Of a stretch of 64,000 bases of DNA, positions 59,011-64,000 are shown one piece after another. The translations under genes were made by a program, and so were the position numbers. The stretch's first letter is position 1. Each line of letters opens with the position of its first letter. This DNA is from Echiichthys vipera (taxonomy: Eukaryota > Chordata > Actinopteri > Perciformes > Trachinidae): positions 28,139,195 to 28,203,194 of the forward strand of contig OY829650.1 in NCBI GenBank assembly GCA_963691815.1, read 5' to 3'. Below the pieces are notes generated by a model. That model searched no databases. It saw only the letters and a list, made by a program, of their open reading frames with translations, and was not told the DNA's origin.

Positions 59011-60819
59011 GCAGCTTTTTCTGGTTCTAGTTCTGAGCGACTGACTAATGTTTTTATTTTAGGATGCATGTTTTGCTGTCTCCATTTTTTCATGATAAGA
59101 AATTTCAGCCACGGAGGCAGCCAAAGGCCAGTGGCAACCTGGTAACTGTTACTGTCGAGCCCTGTGCTGTTACACATTCAAGCATTTTGTTTTATAGAAC
59201 TCTAGAAGATCCTTATTGTTTTGTAGTAGTTTTAGTTGTCAATTGACTGTGCTTAGCACATTTTATGGAGGTCAGAAAGAAGAAAAAACAATGTATTTTC
59301 CAATGCCAACACAAATGTCTATGAAGCAGTATATGTGCAAACTGATGGCTCAGGGAATAACTGGAGCAATATCAACTGTTTTAGCTTGAGAACAGAGCTT
59401 CATGCATTGCTGTAACACAGCTGAGCAGGTGGAACTGTGGGTAGGTGGTCATGGTGGGAGGTAAATTGAGAAAGAGTATGAAAGGGAGTTTTGAAAGCCA
59501 CACATCCCAGTGGTGATTAACACTCCTATCAGCCCACGTTGATACTGTATATTGCAGCAGTTATAATCTGTGCAATTTGAAGTGTGTGCAGAGAATATTT
59601 CCCAGCAGCTGCCATAATAACCAACATCTGAGTTTCATTTGGAGAAACAGGTTGAATGGTTGGCTGTTTGTCTCTGTAACAGCCCAGCTGTGTGATTTAA
59701 GATGACAGATGATGAGGGTACTAAATATAAATTGTGATAAATTCCACCCAGTATTACAGGAATGTTAGACATGCGCAGTGTGTCATATTATTGAAAAAGA
59801 AGCCTTTCTAGATCAGAATATGCACACATGTGCTGAACAATACATACAGCTGCATGCTGTGGTTTCAGCTGGAATTCGGGCTTGGTGAAAATCCAGTTTG
59901 GTCAGAGAGGAACCAGCTATTCAACACTGATGACAGACTGGAGTGGTTCTGCTCTCCACAACTGCACACAGTACTGTAGACTCAGACAACAGAAACACAG
60001 CATTACTTTCACTCTCTTTAAGCTATAAGAATTAGTATTACATAATTATTTCACATCTGTGCATGCGTAACTCTGCACCGCAGCAAACATGGCTCAGACA
60101 CCACGGTATGCTCTGGTGCATTGTGAGTGTACATTTCCATGTTGGAGTGACTCTAGCTTAGAGCCAACAAAGTGGTTACTGTCATGGCAGCCTGGACCAA
60201 TTAGAGCGACATCTGAGAGCTGCAGTACATGCACTAAAATCTGTAAATGTTCCCTGGCAACAATGGGGAACAAGAACCAGAGATGTTTTTCTCTGACATG
60301 CTGTCATTACTCCAAGTCAGGACTCAACCATGGCTGTACAGGAATTTGCAGGGTGCAAACTACGATTAAGACATGAGGCCCTTTGAAAACATGATTTGTG
60401 TTTTTTTTTTCTGTAAATATTGACAATACGCTATTTTTGTCATGCATTTTTATTTTTCTACAACCAGTATCATGGATCAAGTGTTAAATTAGGCTATTAT
60501 TAATATATGAATATGCATAAGGGGGAATCATCACTAATTCACCGTCACCATCGAAGTGTGGTGGTGCAATATATAAACTCCACTCACTCTGCTCAGTATA
60601 TGTGCCCTGCTTTAACTGGCCTAATTGGAATTTTGTAGAATTGTTATGTTTGGTTTTGATATCCACGTGGAGATTTGATGTGGTCATTATTATAGTAGCA
60701 AGAGTCAGTAGTCCCTTTCACAAAGGTATTCTGCAACAGTGCTGCAAAAGACAAAGTGGACAAATCTTACAGAGGCAGTTGCTTTCATACCAAGTGGCAA
60801 ACTCCGGTGCCGAAAAATG

Positions 60820-61150
60820 AAGCCAACACTGAAGTGCCAAAAACTGCAGTTCCTCAAATGGAGTCTGGCTCCAAAAGTGAGTCAATCCCCTATAGAGCCC
60901 CATGTTAAAATTGCCAACTTTACAGCAGAAATAAACATCTTTAAAGACTAGTACAAAAATCAGTGTTGGTCCCTAGAGCTAATTTCCGTGTTCATGATAA
61001 CTGCACAGCAGTGATTTTTTATATAACACATTTTTTGATTAGAAAGAAGATATGTGGCACTGCCAAGATGGCGTCGGCTGGAGCCGCCCACTTTGATTTT
61101 CATTTTGGCTCTTCAGACACCTATGGGTGACGTCACAGACACTACATCAG
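60820..61150 (+). repeat. Dispersed fish repeat ('ccaaaagtgagtcaatcccc')
   Basis: Landmarks 'aagtgagtcaatcccctata', 'agccccatgttaaaattgcc', 'aactttacagcagaaataaa' and 'ccaagatggcgtcggctgga' match a widespread fish repeat that I recall as a non-autonomous DNA element. Termini were not defined. Non-coding. Confidence 0.55.
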
Positions 61151-62694
61151 TATTTCATGTTTCACACAGGGCACAAGGGGTCATTTAATTTAATTTGATG
61201 ACCATGGACATGATGTGAATTGTGTGCTATGACCTTCTCATTCAACAGATCCCAACCCGACTGAACACCTGTGGGAGATTTTAGAGTGCTGGACAGAGTT
61301 AGAGTTCTTCACACTATTGGAGCTCTTCTGGGGGCTTGTGCTCTTTGTAAGGTTATCGCTCCTTTAATTTGTCATACATCTGTTGTCACTGCTCTGTGAA
61401 ATGTTTGTCCGTATTATTAGTTGTGACTTGTCTGTGCTTGTTTGGCACATGGAACGATTTCCACTGATTGTCGTGCTGTATTTAGTAAAAGCTGTTAGAT
61501 CTAATCTTAAATTATTTCTTTTGGTCATCTTGTGTGTGGACTCCATCGAGACAACTGATATGGCAGAAGCTAATGGGGAACCAGTAAAATAAACAAATAG
61601 CCATGTGTAAAATAATCTTAAAGTTATAGGTATAGATAGGTAGACTCACTGTATAGATAGATATAGTCAGTTGGAAGGATGGATGGATTACTGAACAGGC
61701 CTACCGGGACAGGACCACGGGCCTATAAGGTCAAGGGCTCCTAAAGTCAGGGGCTTTGACCAGTAGCACAGGAAGGGGGGTGCTGCCGGGGCTGGTGTAA
61801 CACAGCTGTTTGATTCTAAGAAATGTTTTTGTTGAGCAACTCCGTTTTGCAGATCTGTCGCTTAAATCAACTAATTGTTTGGGCGACAAAATTGTATGAG
61901 TGTATGTCAACAAACACATTATTTAATCAGGGATAGTCTTAGTTTTGTCTTTAAATATACTGACATGTCTGAACCATAAGTCCCGTAATATTTTTCACAA
62001 TGATGGGAAGATCTGAGGGCCGTCTGTCAGGTTGTCACATTGTCACATTGTAACACTGGGGACGATCTACTGTAACTACGTTATTCAAGCCTGTTTGTAA
62101 CGTACTGATAACATCATCTTCAATTCATGTGAACATGTGTGTGGAGAGGATACATTGAACATGTACTATGTTCTGCAACAGCGGCTCCACCAGGTGACAG
62201 TGTGAGAGCAGTGCCCTAGTGGTGCGAATGTGCAATGGAGATCTGCTATATAAATGTTATTCATGGTGCTGCTGCCTCGTTAGGCGCACGCATGCATGCC
62301 TCCCTTTGTGTGCAGCAAAGTGTAAATGTCGTTTTTTGAAAGGCTGAACGCCAACAAATGTGGATTGAATCTGAATATTTGGTGGGAAAAAATGTGTTGT
62401 GCATGTTGGAAATGATTACATCTGTCTTTTGTCAAAAAATGTTTTGCTTTTGATTATGTTTGAATCACAGGAGTCGGAAACAGTCCTTATTTATGAGTTA
62501 TTTATTTATTAGTTAGTCATGTTTTATTTGCATGTAGCATTTGGCAGCCAGTAAGCAGCCCAGTAGTGTGTGAAACAAATATGATGACGTCACTCATTCA
62601 TTCATACATTCAGTTGTGAAGGAGCACACACACACAAACACACACACACATACTTAAAACACCTTCCTGCGTGCATGGCCCTGACTCATAAAAT

Positions 62695-62965
62695 GTTGCT
62701 GAAAAAAACAAACACAGAATGACCACAAAGACATGGACAATGGCTGTAGGGATGCAAAATGACCACGAAGAGATGCTTAATGACCGAAGCTCGAACACAG
62801 AGAGAAATAAAACGATGACATAGAAACCAATTACAAAGACATACAAAACAACTAAAAAAGAAAATAAAGTAACCACAAAGAGAAACAAAATGACCACATA
62901 GAAAACTGTCTAAAAATAAGTGCACAATGACCACAAAGAGACCCAAAATGACTATGAAACGACTA
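62695..62965 (-). repeat. Degenerate minisatellite of 'atgaccacaaagag' units
   Basis: Irregular units of about 21-30 bp built on 'aatgaccacaaagagacat' recur at least eight times with decay. The minus-strand frames full of Val, Leu and Phe are artefacts of this repeat and do not represent a membrane protein. Confidence 0.8.
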
Positions 62966-63624
62966 AAAGTCGTCTGAATTTGGATGTCTTGTTCCTGTGT
63001 AGACAGAGTGGGGGGCCTTAGAAGTCTGTGCCCAGGGGCCCATTGTCTCATAATCCGTCCATGGTTGGAAGACACGTGTTAGAAAAAAAACAGCCAACTG
63101 AGAGGTGGGTCTTACCTGTTTTTTTTACTCTTAAAGCTGAACGCTGTTCACTCATTAATACCAGATCATTTACATTTTTATTTTATGAGTAACTGCATAT
63201 TTTACACATGCACAAATGTTATGGTGTCGTAAAACCCCCATAACTGTCTGTGTCTTGTGCAGACACAGAATGTATCACTACATCTAAACACTAAATAGAA
63301 TGTCTTAAAATGATACAAAAGCATGTTTATTAGAACAGAACAGAGAAGAATAGACTGAGTGCTCAGAGGTCATCATGTGGGAAAGTGTGGCTCAGAGAAA
63401 CAGTCGCTTCACTGTCACAGACTAAATGGACACTTGCCCCCTCACTGTATTACACTCTTTCTCACCACCTTGTTTACCTTCGAGGTGAACATTTCTGCAG
63501 GTTTTCATGAACAACACAGCATTTCTTTAGCCGAAAGAATGAACGCCTTGTGCCTGCCGCGTGTTGGGGCGAGGCTAACCGGACAGGAAAGCCCGGAGAG
63601 AGAGAGGGGACGTGTGTTCAAGGA

Positions 63625-63998
<374 letters not shown>

Positions 63999-64000
63999 AG

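Larger units (their letters stand above)
59011..63600. other. No gene recognised
   Basis: Mostly AT-rich, non-repetitive-looking sequence with two repeats listed separately. The open frame at 60089-60376 is Cys/Thr-rich and flanked by no splice sites of note. Possible repeat-derived sequence. Nothing else supports a gene. Confidence 0.4.

Noticed and set aside
60089..60376. 95-codon Cys-rich frame, considered as a secreted peptide gene
   Set aside because: No signal peptide, no regular Cys spacing, no flanking splice or promoter signals.
62610..63075. Hydrophobic minus-strand frames, considered as a membrane protein
   Set aside because: They come from the degenerate 'atgaccacaaagag' minisatellite.

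Overview
The window is vertebrate nuclear DNA, most likely from a ray-finned (teleost) fish. Genes have many short coding exons with GT-AG introns. The two recognisable proteins, Hmbs and Arcn1, match vertebrate family lengths almost residue for residue. The rest is dense with fish-type transposon remains: Harbinger, hAT, piggyBac, foldback elements, LINEs, tRNA-derived SINEs and a Ty3/gypsy integrase. There is no sign of bacterial, viral-genome or plasmid organisation. The species cannot be fixed from the sequence alone.

Layout. 1-7.0 kb is repeat-rich and holds one weak candidate exon (4851-5115). 7.0-11.9 kb carries a four-exon plus-strand gene for a protein of about 561 residues that I do not recognise; its third intron holds a decayed LINE and a foldback element with another element nested in it. 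12.6-16.9 kb is a transposon graveyard: piggyBac, gypsy integrase and hAT remains mixed with an intact tRNA-Val(AAC) gene and duplicated modules. 17.0-19.8 kb is the 3' flank of hmbs. 19.8-30.1 kb is hmbs (minus strand, 14 coding exons, 358 residues; third enzyme of heme synthesis), with a second possible first exon at 27655-27684 beside GATA and CACCC motifs. 30.1-32.9 kb is the divergent intergenic region. 32.9-44.5 kb is arcn1 (plus strand, 10 coding exons, 510 residues; COPI coat delta subunit). 44.5-64 kb has the arcn1 3' UTR, a possible first exon of another plus-strand gene (50105-50131), LINE and SINE debris, and long GT/GA simple repeats at the right edge.

How it fits together. hmbs and arcn1 are divergently transcribed housekeeping genes about 2.8 kb apart. 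They share no pathway; the link is position only. hmbs appears to keep the two-promoter, two-N-terminus arrangement known from mammals. Exon boundaries were worked out by hand from splice signals and reading-frame continuity: both recognised genes close to an uninterrupted reading frame of the expected length. The most unusual features are the duplicated tRNA-Val/gypsy/hAT mosaic, a three-deep nest of DNA transposons in arcn1 intron 2, and Harbinger-type elements that still carry a Myb/SANT-like coding remnant.
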